From Patescibacteria group bacterium UBA6489 (GTDB lineage: Bacteria; Patescibacteriota; Gracilibacteria; BD1-5; UBA6164), in the NCBI GenBank assembly GCA_002435385.1, contig DJMN01000004.1:61845-125844 (forward strand): a stretch of DNA of 64,000 nucleotides, in the 5' to 3' direction. Made by a program: the position numbers and the translations under genes. Under the pieces are notes generated by a model. That model searched no databases, was not told the DNA's origin, and saw only the letters and a program-made list of their open reading frames with translations. Shown here in pieces: positions 51,221 to 61,799 of the stretch; the first letter of the stretch is position 1, and each line of letters begins with the position of its first letter.

Positions 51221-52054
51221 TTAATACAAACTAAACTTTGGAATATCATTTATCCCAATATCTATCGACTTATCAGCAATCTTTTTAAACAACTTTATAT
51301 TTCCACAGAGGGAATGCTTAACTCTATAAACTGGTAAATCAGGAACGAGAGTATGAACCGTATGATAAAAATTTAAATCCGTTTTCCTCTGTAACATCTG
51401 AGTCAAAGCCTCAACAGTTATACTTATACTAGTTCAAAAAATAAATTCATTATATATCTTATTTGCTATCTCCATATTCCTAAGTAATGCAATATTTGGA
51501 GTATAAATAAAATACTGCTTTCAATTATAATTCGCATGAACACTATAATGTGTTGAATAAACTTTTAAAATTCACAACTCACTATGTCATCCCTTCAAAA
51601 CATTAACCAAAGGTTTATCTTTATGTAAATCTAAAACACCCAAAATAAAAGAAGTACTCTCATCTGATAATCAATAAATCTTCCTAGCCTCAGGCTCTAA
51701 CAAGAGACTTAAATGACCACATCAAATTCAATTACATTTATCTTTACTAATCTCATCTGTATGAAAAGATAAATTATCTTCTCAACCTACAACATCAAAC
51801 AATATATTCAATGCTTTTTCTTTAAAATCTTTTTCCTTAGAAATGATAGTTTCTTCAAGAACAGAAAGCATAACAGCTAATTGACCAACTCCTCATCAAG
51901 GTATACTCATTCAAAAATTACTTTCTTTCTGAGTTCTTCTTCAATCAATACACTGTGATATCTGAGGATTTTTCATATAAAAAGAAGCCACTTTCACATG
52001 CTCTATCAACTTTTTAGAAACAGATTTATCTATACTTCAAAATTTAGATGGCAT
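51221..52054 (-). CDS. unknown protein with CxDxR and GCGH motifs, co-operonic with leuDC
   Basis: 277 aa, 13 bases upstream of leuDC on the same strand. Notable blocks: NPQISQCIDGRRTQKESNFG near 30, IPGGGVGQLAVMLSVLEETI, LSFHTDEISKDKCNGIGCGH near 100, SLLLEPEARKIYGL, KGGHSELGILKVYSTHYSVH, YTPNIALLRNMEIANKIYNE, then VYRVKHSLCGNIKLFKKIAD. C-x-D-x-R plus a later Cys/His pair (GCGH) recalls the zinc ligands of beta-carbonic anhydrases, but length and the rest do not fit a standard member. Possibly a metalloenzyme related to the pathway; not recognised. Confidence 0.6.
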
Positions 52055-52271
52055 AATTATAAATCTTCTTTAATAAAAATAATTTATAATCTATTCTATT
52101 TACAGTTTATGTCAAAAGTTTTTTACTTGTAAATAACAAAAATCACAAAAAACTTGCTATTTTATTTTTTTGCTTAATATTTCCTGATACTAAAAAAATT
52201 TTGGTATAAAACTTAGATATAAAAACATCTTTTCTCAAACATCTAAGTTCCTTTATTATTAATTACATTAT

Positions 52272-53639
52272 ATGAACGAAATGGTTGGAAGCCTAACAGG
52301 ATCTCTTGTTGAAACAGCAACAACAATGGGACATATGACAGAAAGTCTAACCTGAACATGGGTTTGAATAGTTTCTGTTATAATATTCATAGTATGATAT
52401 TATTTTATAGCAATGGAAGAAAAGTATAATATAAACAAAGCAAAACCTGCTATGTTTATGTGAACTTTTCTTTTTATGTTAATAGGTGTTTATTATGCTA
52501 TCAATGGGATGGATAAAACACCTCTAGAACACTGACTATCTGAGCTAATATTAGAAATCTCAGAAATATATTTCTTCCTATTCGTAGCAATGACGTTTAT
52601 TGAAACTCTTATTGATAGAAGAGTATTTGAGGTATTAAAATACAATCTGATATCAAAATGATGGAGTTACAAAAAACTATTTTGGGTTGTTTGATCTATA
52701 GCATTTTTCCTAAGTCCTATAGCTGACAACTTAACTACTGCCTTAATTTTATCCACAGTAGTTCTAACAATAGACAAAGATAATAAAAATTTCCTTATCC
52801 CTTGTGCCATAAGCATTGTAGTTGCAGCAAACGCATGATGAGCTTGGAGTCCTTTTTGAGACATAACAACACTAATGGTATGGGCTGCCAAAAAATGAGA
52901 ATTTATCCAATTTGTATCCCTATTTCCTGCATCAATAGTTTGATGGTTAATAACATGATTTCTACTATCAAAATTCTTACCAGAATGAAAACCTAAACTT
53001 GAGGAATGAGCAGAAAAACCAAAATTAAAAGACTGAGCAAAAGTAATTATAGGTATAGGAATAGGTACAATTATAATGGCTGTACTATCTCATCAATTAT
53101 TTGACTTCCCTGCTATGTGGTGAATGCTATTCTGATTGTCTGTATTAAAATTATATGCTTACTTCCTAAAAAGAAGAAGATATCGGATCACTTTTGATAT
53201 ATTTGCTAGTATAAAACTTATAGAAAATGATACCCTATTATTCTTCTTTGGTATACTATCTGCAGTTTGAGCATTACACCATTTAGGATTCTTACACTAT
53301 ATAGCAGTTCTATATGAATACATCTGACAAACATCATGAAATATCTGAGTATGATTTATATCAGCAGTTGTTGATAATGTACCTGTTATGAGTGCTGTAA
53401 TAAAAGCGGACCCTAGTATGTGACTTGATCAATGGTTACTTATAACACTTACTGCATGAATAGGTTGAAGTCTAATAAGCTTTGGTAGTGCTGCTTGAGT
53501 TTGAGTTATGGGAAAAATGAAATGAATTTATACATTCCAATCTCATATGAAATACTTCCGGACAGTTCTTGTTTGATATTTATTTTCAATCCTAGTTCGG
53601 TATGTTCAATTCGAATTCTTATGACTATATATTCATTAA
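52272..53639 (+). CDS. nhaD: NhaD-type sodium/proton antiporter
   Basis: 455 aa, about 12 transmembrane helices. NhaD/arsenite-permease family signatures: FFLFVAMTFIETLIDRRVFE, FLSPIADNLTTALILSTVVL, IVVAANAGGAWSPFGDITTL, then ALHHLGFLHYIAVLYEYIG and ISAVVDNVPVMSAVIKADPS near 380. Exports Na+ (or Li+) in exchange for protons at the cytoplasmic membrane. Monocistronic with terminator. Confidence 0.93.
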
Positions 53640-53651
53640 GATAAAAACTAT

Positions 53652-53682
53652 AAAAAAAGCTACAAAATCTTGTAGCTTTTTT
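53652..53682. terminator. bidirectional intrinsic terminator
   Basis: AAAAAAGCTACAA paired with TTGTAGCTTTTTT between nhaD and the convergent trpS. Confidence 0.9.
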
Positions 53683-53698
53683 CGATTATCCCATTTAT

Positions 53699-54667
53699 TT
53701 ATAAACCAACAACTCTCATCATTTCATTATATTTCTTAGTAGCCATTCATTTAACAATACTATTTCACTTCTTCAGTTTCTTCTCTATCTCTGAAAAATC
53801 ATCTTCATAACGCTTATATTTTTCCCTAGCTTCTCCAAAATATTTAACTAAAATATCCAACAGTTCTAGCTTAGCATGACCATATCAATAACCACCAGCC
53901 AAATACTTTTGTTTGATTTCTTCTTGTTTTTCTTCACTTGCAAAAAACTTAATCAAAGCAAATACATTACAATTATCTGGATTTTTTACATCTTCTAAAG
54001 CTTCATCTCAAGTAACTATCTTCATTATCCTCTTTTTTAAAACTTTCTCATCATCAAATATAGGAAGATGATTATTATAAGATTTAGACATTTTTCTTCA
54101 ATCTATTCAAGGAATAAGTCCAACCTCTTCACTAATATATGGCTCTGGTAGTTTAAATAAATCAGTCTCATAAGTTTTATTAAAATTATCTGCAATATCT
54201 CTAGCAAATTCTAAATGCTGTTTCTGATCCTTTCAAACAGGAACCAAGTCTATATCATAAGTAATTATATCAGAAGTCATTAAAACTGGATAATTAAAAA
54301 GAGCCATATTTATATCACTATTTTTAGCCTGACTATCTTTGAAAGCATGAGCCCTAAGCATAAGACTATAAGGAGTCACACTAGAAAGCATCCATGTAAT
54401 ATTATTTATATGAGTAACCTTTGACTGTTCAAAAAGAGTTATATCCATATCCTCTGGCAAAAGAGAAAAAAGCTCTACAAGCATTCTTCTCTTATTTAAC
54501 TCTAACTCCCCCTTACTATGAACAGAAGTCAAAGAATGATAATCAGCTATCATTAAATAAGATTTTTTCCCCTTTGAATTTTCTATAAACGGTTTAAACA
54601 TTCACAAATAATTTCACAAATGCATTCAAGCTCAAGTTGGCTTTATTCAAGTTAATATTTTTTTCAT
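53699..54667 (-). CDS. trpS: tryptophanyl-tRNA synthetase
   Basis: 322 aa. Class I synthetase: KILTGIKPTGAGMHLGNYLG with the HIGH-equivalent HLGN at ~16, MIADYHSLTSVHSKGELELN, MLSSVTPYSLMLRAHAFKDS, NMALFNYPVLMTSDIITYDI, VPVGKDQKQHLEFARDIADN and the KMSKS motif GIDGRKMSKSYNNHLPIF near 195. As TGA is Gly here, only UGG needs decoding as Trp. It lies in the same block as the trp synthesis genes. Confidence 0.95.
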
Positions 54668-54691
54668 ATTTTTTTTATTAAAAATCTAATT

Positions 54692-55612
54692 TTACTCAAA
54701 TCTCCTTGCAGTCACATACCTCTCAGCAAAATAACCTGAATCTATACTAGATATTCCCACTCATAAAGCAGGAGTCATAGCATGAATTACTTGATTATCT
54801 CAAATATATATTCACACATGCCCAATACTAGTTGAAGAATAAGTAAAAAACAAAAGATCTCATTTTTCTAACTTATCCCTATTAACAAAAGTTCATTGCT
54901 TTGCAAGCTCACTAGAACTAGTCCTAGCAATATCCTTACCAGCTTCTTTAAAAACATAATAAACAAAACCTGAACAATCAAATCACCTAGCAGGAGATTC
55001 TTCTCAATATTTATAAGGATATCATATATATTTTTTAGCTATTGAAACAACTTTTTCTCAAAATTCACTAGAAAATTCACTATTATTAAATTCTTCTCAC
55101 TCTCATACAATAACAACATATTCTCTTGATACCCATCATTCAGTTCACTCAGAAATTTCTATTCTGCACCAACCATCTTTTTCTTCCAATAAAACAAATT
55201 TATCTGATAAATGAACCATATCTAATTTTTCATAATCTTTTGAAGGTCATGTTCTCACATTTAAAGCATCTGTGGTTACTATAACTTCTTTTCTATTTAA
55301 TTCTTCTGTAAGTTCTAAAGTAATCAAGTCTATTCTAGCCTCTAAATATTTTAAGAAGTTCTTTTCTTCATCTGATAATAAAGACATATCTTCCTGTGAA
55401 TTCTGAATCTTTTCTTTTAATTTATACAAGAATACCCTATTCTCTTTATTGTTTTCAATAAAGTTATCTATACTCCTTAATAACTTACCATCTATTTTTT
55501 CCTCAAAAAAACTAATTTCATTTTCTAAAGATTCTTTAGATTCATTTTCTAGAGCAAATACACCATTGGAGAATAAAACAAACAAAGATAAAACAACAAA
55601 TATTTTTTTCAT
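54692..55612 (-). CDS. exported SH3b and NlpC/P60 cell-wall hydrolase
   Basis: 306 aa. Signal peptide (MKKIFVVLSLFVLFSNGVFA), helical spacer, an SH3b domain near 115-170 (VTTDALNVRTGPSKDYEKLD, WCRIEISEGTGWVSREYVVI) and a C-terminal NlpC/P60 domain: AKKYIGYPYKYGEESPAGGF, nucleophile FDCSGFVYYVFKEAG, RDKLEKGDLLFFTYSSTSIG, HVGIYIGDNQVIHAM with the catalytic His. Cleaves peptidoglycan stem peptides; may serve division or attack on a host cell. Confidence 0.92.
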
Positions 55613-55645
55613 AAAAAAATTTTATAATATAAAATACCTCGTCTA

Positions 55646-56377
55646 CTAAACCATAATTTCATCTAAATATTTCTCAACTCCCTCAACTCAATTAACCTCA
55701 TATCTCTTAATTAACTCACTTCCGATTATACTGAAATCTCAAATTTCACAAACTTTTTCTACATCTTCTAAAGTTTTTATACCAAATCAAACTCAGATTT
55801 CCAGATCAAAATATCTCCTTAAATTAGCCATATATTCTTCAAAATCACTTCAAAATTTAGTTTTATTTCAAGTAGTCATATTTCTACTTATTGCATAAAC
55901 AAATCAAGTAGCAAATTTTGAGATTTTTTCAAGCCTCTCATCCTCAGAACTAGGAGAAACAATTTGTATCAAATGTAATTCATTTTCTTTACATAGTTTT
56001 AACATTTTTTCACCATCTTCCTCATCAAAAGGAAGATCCGGAATTATAAAACCATATACTCAAATTTCCTTTGCTTTTTTTACAAACTCCTCTACTCAAT
56101 AATTAAAAACAATATTATAATAAGTCATTATAAGAACCTTTGATTCTGCTGTTTTACAAACCTCCTCAACAAACTCAAAAGCTGCTTTTGTAGTAGAATC
56201 AGCTTTCAAAGCAACTCCATTCGCCTTTTCTATAACTGGACCATCGGCAATAGGATCAGAAAAAGGAAATTGAACTTCTATATATTTTGAATACTTATCT
56301 AATACTTTAAATATTTTTCTAGATTCATCTTGATTTGGATACCCATAAACCATATGAGTCATAAATTGTTTTTTCAT
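55646..56377 (-). CDS. trpA: tryptophan synthase, alpha subunit
   Basis: 243 aa. TIM barrel: MTHMVYGYPNQDESRKIFKV, catalytic Glu in YIEVQFPFSDPIADGPVIEK near 34 with the Asp in DPIADGP, VLIMTYYNIVFNYGVEEFVK, IPDLPFDEEDGEK, IQIVSPSSEDERLEKISKFA, GFVYAISRNMTTG, GVGFGIKTLEDV. Cleaves indole-3-glycerol phosphate for TrpB. Order trpB-trpA as usual, but separated by ~240 bases of family B repeats. Confidence 0.95.
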
Positions 56378-56420
56378 AATTTTAATTTTTAAGTTTTAAA
56401 AATTTCTCTTTTCTTCAAAT

Positions 56421-56605
56421 AACCTCACCCCTTGAATTCCCCTCTCCTCAAGGAGAGGGGAGGTATTTTTCGCTTCGCTGTTTATATTTCTTTTCCACTT
56501 CGCTTATTTCCCCCTCCTTAGCAAGGAGGGGGCTAGGGGGTGGTTTATTTAAAATTTTAATCCTATTATCCCCTCTCCTTGAGGAGAGGACTAGGGTGAG
56601 GTTTT
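56421..56605. repeat. array of three family B repeats between trpB and trpA
   Basis: Units at ~56421-56465 (cccctctcctcaaggagagg core), ~56510-56545 (ccccctccttagcaaggagg core, gctagggggtggt tail) and ~56569-56605 (cccctctccttgaggagagg core, ctagggtgaggt tail). They make up nearly all of the intergenic stretch. Confidence 0.85.
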
Positions 56606-56618
56606 AAGCTAGGTGAGA

Positions 56619-57893
56619 TTATCCCACAAAATCCCTCAAAAATCCCATAAACTTATCATCCAATCTAGGAGCAGTTATAAATAAATCTTTATCTCATCTA
56701 CCAGAAATTCAAACAACAATTATCTTATCTTTATCCAAAGTAGGAGCTAATTTTATAGCCTCAGCCACAGCATGAGCTGACTCAAGAGCTGGTAAAACCC
56801 CTTCTTCCCTCATCAACATTTTAACCGCCTGCAAAGTATCCTCATCCGTTGCATAAGTCATTTTAACTCTTCAAATATTTTGTAAATACGTTAACTGAGG
56901 ACTAACACCAGAATAATCAAGTCAAGCAGAAATAGATGATGTTTCCTTTACTTGCCCATCTCAATTCTGTAAGAAAAAAGATTTAAATCACTCAACAACT
57001 CAAGTTTGAGGTTCTTGAAATCTTGCTGCATGTTTTCATGACTCTATTCACTCTCAACCTGCTTTTACTCAAATCAAGTTCACACTCTCATCATCCAAAA
57101 AATCATAAAACAATCACTGAGAATTACTCCCCCCACCAACACAAGCCACTAAATAATCTGGAAGAATTGTTCTAACTCCCTCTCCTGTAGGAGAGTGTTG
57201 GGGTGAGGTTAGCAACTCTTGTTCTTGTAACTGTTTTCTAGCTTCTTCTCATATAACCTTTTGAAAAAATACATTCATAGAAGGATATGGATTTGGTCAA
57301 CAAGCAGTTCAAAGAAGATAATAAGAATCATCACTATGATTTAGTAAATCTTTAAGTGCTGCGTTTACAGCCATTCTAGGGGTTTGATTTCATTCATAGA
57401 CTGGTACTACTTTAGCTCAAGCCAATTCCATATAATACACATTTGGTCTTTGTCTGTCATAATCTTTTTTTCACATATATATAACACACTCTAAGCCTAA
57501 TTTAGCTGCTACAGACGAAGTAGCAAGTCCATGTTGACCTGCTCAAGTTTCTGCAATGATTCTTTTCTTTCATAAATATTTTGCAACAAGTATTTATCCT
57601 ACACAATGGTTTATTTTATGAGCTCAAGTATGATTTGTTCACTCATTTTTTAGATAAATTTTTGCTCATCATAATTTTTTTGTGAGATTTTCAGCATAAG
57701 TTAGAGGTGATGGTCTTCAGATATAACTAGAGTAAAGATTTTTTAAATCTTTTAGAAAGTTTTCATCATCTTTTAGTTTGAAAAATGCTTCTCTTATTTC
57801 ATCCATTATTGGAACTAATGGTTCTGGTATAAATCTTCATCAATAATCTCAAAAGTATCAAGATTCATTTACTATTTGGTCTTTTAGGTTCAT
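56619..57893 (-). CDS. trpB: tryptophan synthase, beta subunit
   Basis: 424 aa. GGRFIPEPLVPIMDEIREAF, GRPSPLTYAENLTKKLG, PLP lysine in NEGTNHTGAHKINHCVGQIL near 90, AETGAGQHGLATSSVAAKLG, GSNSQGLFYDFLDDESVNLI, DYSGVSPQLTYLQNIGRV, ALESAHAVAEAIKLAPTLDK, VVGISGRGDKD. Condenses indole with serine. Residues ~227-241 (LLTSPQHSPTGEGVR) are a translated family B repeat placed just before the conserved PDYLVACVGGGSN, lengthening the protein by roughly 15 residues. Confidence 0.95.
57172..57213 (-). repeat. family B repeat in frame inside trpB
   Basis: ctccctctcctgtaggagag plus tgttggggtgaggtt: same palindrome and tail as intergenic copies, lying between conserved blocks of TrpB. Confidence 0.82.
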
Positions 57894-57976
57894 AAAATGA
57901 TAGTTAATAAAATATACTCCTATACATTAAATTCCATGTATAGAAAAATTTTTTTACAATAATCTTAAGAATATTA

Positions 57977-58204
57977 CTATCCTTTTGGAGGAAATGGATC
58001 TTTTCAATAAGAATTTCTTTCTCCTATTTTTCAATCTTTTTTTTGAATAATCAATTCAGTTTCCTGATTTTTTGCTATTTCTTTAGCTCTTTTAATAGCC
58101 TCTTCTTTAGTACATATATGAGCTATATCTTTTTTTCATCATTCTTTGTGAACTCTCCATCATCACTTCTCATTTGGTGATACCCAAACATTTTTCTTAA
58201 CCAT
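57977..58204 (-). CDS. DUF2188-like small protein
   Basis: 75 aa: MVKKNVWVSPNEKGGWRVHK, EGGKKDIAHICTKEEAIKRA, KEIAKNQETELIIQKKDGKI, GERNSYGKDPFPPKG. This is the W-V-x-P ... W-x-V ... T-K-x-E-A ... E-L-I-I-x-x-x-D-G-K-I ... S-Y-G-x-D-P-x-P-P pattern of DUF2188. Role unknown; common in bacteria next to stress or plasmid genes. Confidence 0.88.
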
Positions 58205-58230
58205 AATAAATAAATTAAAAAAATAAAACT

Positions 58231-58977
58231 TTATTCTTCAGACTCTCTAAACTTATCTATAAGCATTTTTTTATACGGATCATTTGAATCTTCAATAGCT
58301 TCATTTGCATATATTATAGCTCTAGATAAATCTTCTTTAGAATTCTCTTTTAACCACTTTCAATAATAAGCTTTAGATAAATAATATAATACATTATTAT
58401 ACTTATCATTATCTTCTAAAACATAATTTTCCTCTAGCATTCAACTTAATCAACTTATTGCCTCTTCATAATCTCATTTCTTAGAAATACTTTTAGCATA
58501 ATAATCGATAATCTTTATAAATTCACTTTCTCTTTTTAACTCCTCTTTTTCCTCTTCATTTTTCTTATCAATTTCTTCTTTCTCTTTCTCTGCTTTTTCA
58601 TTCAAGGCTTTCAATTTCTCATTATAAGCTTTTTCTAGCTTTTCCAAAAAATTATAAGCTTTTTCATTCATTTCTTTTAAATCCTTATCAATTTTAAATG
58701 AACTATAAACAAAAAAAACAGCAAATAATGTTGATAAAATTGACATAAAAGTAATCCATCTATCAGTATCATCTTTCTTCCCTTCTAAATATTTCTCAAA
58801 TACTTTTTCAAAGTCCCCTAAATATAAGATTTTTCTTTCTTCTCTAGAATACCTATCATCAATAATTTTTATTCATGTATCTGCTACTACATTAAAGTTC
58901 GCAAAAGAAACATCAAATATTCAACTCAATATAATTGCTAAAAATAAAAATAATAAAAAAATAAACTTATTTTTCAT
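58231..58977 (-). CDS. exported/membrane protein with coiled coil and TPR-like end
   Basis: 248 aa. Signal sequence (MKNKFIFLLFLFLAIILSGI), a second transmembrane helix near 78-95 (ITFMSILSTLFAVFFVYSS), then a long charged coiled coil (LEKLEKAYNEKLKALNEKAE, KEKEEIDKKNEEEKEELKRE) and TPR-like helices (FIKIIDYYAKSISKKGDYEE, ALYYLSKAYYG-like motif, AIIYANEAIEDSNDPYKKML). Probably a scaffold at the envelope. 26 bases before the DUF2188 gene. Confidence 0.7.
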
Positions 58978-59004
58978 AAAATAAAAATTATTTAAAAAAT
59001 AAAA

Positions 59005-59682
59005 TTATAATTCCCCCCTAACCTCTCTTTCCAACCTCTCATGAAAATTCTTTGAAAACTCCAATCTATCCCTAGCTATTTCCTTAGCTTTCTCTGTATA
59101 AAGCTTATCAATCAAATATTTATCCTTTGTTTCATACATCAACTTAGGACAATGCTTAGTTTTATCTTTAATTTTTCACCTAATATCTCATCAAACTAAA
59201 TTTTCTTTTATATATTCATCTAAATCTATATCCCTATAAATTTTTGCTTTATTTGTTCCAACCCAAACAAATGCTCTAGCTGTTCAAATAGCTCACAATG
59301 CATCCAACTTATCAGCATCAAAAACTATCTCTGCTTCTCTACTTTTTGGAACTATTCAGTTTCTATACCTATGAGACAAAATACAATCTTGAATATGCTT
59401 TATCTTTTCCTTAGAATATCATAAATCCTCTAAAATTGGTAAAGCCATTTTAGCACTCTCAACAGCATGATCAGTATTACCAGTTGGATCATTTATCTCC
59501 CTTGGTCATCAAATATCATGTAACAATATAGCTGCTTGAATAACTTCTTCATCAACATTCTCATCTTTTGCTAACTTCATAGCTATATTATAAACCCTCA
59601 TAACATGATCAATATCATGTGCAGAACAAACATTCAGTTCTTTCTCTGCTATTTCCTTTATTTTTAATAACTTTTCGTTCAT
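59005..59682 (-). CDS. HD-domain metal-dependent phosphohydrolase
   Basis: 225 aa. HD motif: VCSAHDIDHVMRVYNIAMKL near 18-37, AAILLHDIGGPREINDPTGN, NTDHAVESAKMALPILEDLG, HCILSHRYRNG-like (DCILSHRYRNGIVPKSREAE), IVFDADKLDALGAIGTARAF. Resembles the YedJ-type HD family. Substrate unknown. Confidence 0.85.
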
Positions 59683-59708
59683 AAGTTAATAATAAAAATT
59701 AAATAATA

Positions 59709-60620
59709 CTACCCCAACAACTCAACCATAATAACTCAAACAATTATCATTATTATAGAAACACTCTTTTTAGCAAATATTTTCTTATCCAATTCCTCCT
59801 TCAAAATCTTAGGAAAAAGCAATGTAAAAAAAGTAGTAAACAACAAAACAAAAATATACTGAGTCATAGAAACTGCAAAAACATAGGAAGATACTCAAAT
59901 AGACAAAGTAAATTGCATAACAAATAATGCAGTTGAATCAAGAACCTGATTAACTCACATCAAGAGATAAACTCTCTTCTTTCCTATTCCTTCCATAGTT
60001 CTAGCCAACTTCTTTCTAATAGGCTTAAAAAACAAATATGATAAACAAATAATTATCTGAAAAAATACTTGATATGTTATGAAAACATAAAAGCTATAAC
60101 TCTCCAAAAATAACTTAGCAGTTAATAAAGTAATAGAATAAGAAAAACTAGCAAAAAACATCAAAAACAAAACCCTCCTTGGTTTAAATATCTTCAATGA
60201 CAACTTATCTGAAACCAAAGCAAATACTCAAAATACTATTAAACAAATGGATAGAAGTCAAAATAATGATATAGCTTCACTAAAAATGAAAAAATCATAA
60301 ATAACGGTAAAAATAACAGTAAGAGAAAAAAGCGGTATCACTTTAGAAGCTTCCTCTAACCCCAAAGCTCTAGCATAAAATATATTTGTAAATATATATC
60401 CAAAAGCAGCTAAAAAAGCTAATAATACATAATAAATACCAACAATCTCGAAACCGAAAACAATAATCAATACAATCAAAAGTATCGGTGATAATATATT
60501 TGTAAAAAATGTAAAGGAAAAAACATCCTTTAAATACCTATCAATAAAAACCTTATCAAAGATATTAATCATTGCCCAAAATATCGCTGGGACAAATGCT
60601 AAAAAAAACCATAATTCCAT
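59709..60620 (-). CDS. EamA/DMT-family permease, copy 1
   Basis: 303 aa, ten predicted helices as two EamA halves: MELWFFLAFVPAIFWAMINI, YVLLAFLAAFGYIFTNIFYA, GLEEASKVIPLFSLTVIFTV, ISLFGLLSICLIVFGVFALV, then FLMFFASFSYSITLLTAKLF, MGVNQVLDSTALFVMQFTLS, SMTQYIFVLLFTTFFTLLFP. Drug/metabolite superfamily exporter; substrate unknown. Paralogue of the next gene. Lies between trpB and trpEG, so amino-acid export is conceivable but unproved. Confidence 0.85.
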
Positions 60621-60643
60621 TTTAATTTTGTTTACTTAAAAAA

Positions 60644-61555
60644 CTACCCATACATATGTATCAAAGTAACTCAATATATTATTAAAATAATAGACAAACT
60701 CTTTCTCAAAAGAATCTTTTCCGTCATCTTTTCCTTAAAGATATGAGGCTTAAACAAAGTCAGCATAATAGAAAAAATCAAAATAAACAAATACTGACTC
60801 TCCCCAACAGCCAAAACATAAGAAGAAACCCCTAAAATTAAAGCATATTGCAAAACAAACAATGCAGCAAAATCTAAAAACTGAGTAAAACCAAGCCAAA
60901 AATAGACTCACTTTCTATCTATCGTCCTAAAAGATTTAAAAATCTTCTTCCTTGGCTTCTTAAAAATCAAAAGACACAAACATAACAAAAATTGAAAAAG
61001 AGTCTGATAAGTAACAAACAAATAAAAACTATACTTTTCCAAAAAAACAATAGAAATCAAAAAATTAATAGAATACAGAAAACTAGAAATCATCATCAAA
61101 AGTAATATTTTTCTTGGTCTAAAAACTCAAAGAGTAAATTTATTTGAAAGAAGAAGCAATGAACCAAGCAAAATAATAACAATTCAAATCAATCATAAAA
61201 TATTAATATCTCGATTAAAAATAAACATATCATAAAAGACCATAAAAACAGTAGCAAAAGACAACAACGGAGAAACCCTAGAAGCCTCTTCTAACTTCAA
61301 CGACTCTGCATAAAAAAAATTCGCTATGATATAGACTAAAGAAGCAAGAAAAACTAAAAATAAATATTTCAAATCTATAAATTCAAAATCCCAAAAAACA
61401 AACAATATAACCAAAAATCCTAAAGATAAAATATTACTAAAAAACACAAAAGAATAAGTGCTTTTTAAATATCTATCAACAAAAATCTTATACAAAATAC
61501 TAACAGCTCACCAAAAAATAGCTGGTATAAAAGCAAGGACAAGCCATAATTCCAT
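60644..61555 (-). CDS. EamA/DMT-family permease, copy 2
   Basis: 303 aa, same length and layout as copy 1: MELWLVLAFIPAIFWGAVSI, FVDRYLKSTYSFVFFSNILS, LVFLASLVYIIANFFYAESL, KLEEASRVSPLLSFATVFMV, FLYSINFLISIVFLEKYSFY, LGFTQFLDFAALFVLQYALI, VAVGESQYLFILIFSI-like segment and a short basic tail. Tandem duplicate, well diverged; the DNA upstream holds the tail of a third copy. Confidence 0.85.
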
Positions 61556-61582
61556 AAATTCTAATTTAAAAATAATAATTAT

Positions 61583-61736
61583 CTAACCATAAATCTCTAT
61601 AAGAACAACTCCTAATATTATTAACATAATAGAGAAACTCTTTTTTATAAATATTTGTACATTTAACTTTTCCTTAAGAATTTTAGGCTTAAATAAAGTT
61701 AAAATAGTAGAAAATATAAAGACACTAAATTCTTAG
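61583..61736 (-). pseudogene. C-terminal remnant of a third EamA/DMT permease
   Basis: Open fragment VFIFSTILTLFKPKILKEKL, then NVQIFIKKSFSIMLIILGVV and LIEIYG with stop. It aligns to the very end of copy 2 (ILIFSIMLTLFKPHIFKEKM ... IILIIYGVTLIHMYG). The upstream 80% of the gene is missing, so this is a deletion product. Confidence 0.75.
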
Positions 61737-61799
61737 TTCTCAATTTTCATCTCTAATTTCCCTCTTAAAAACCAAAACTTAGTCTCTAAAAACTAAAAC

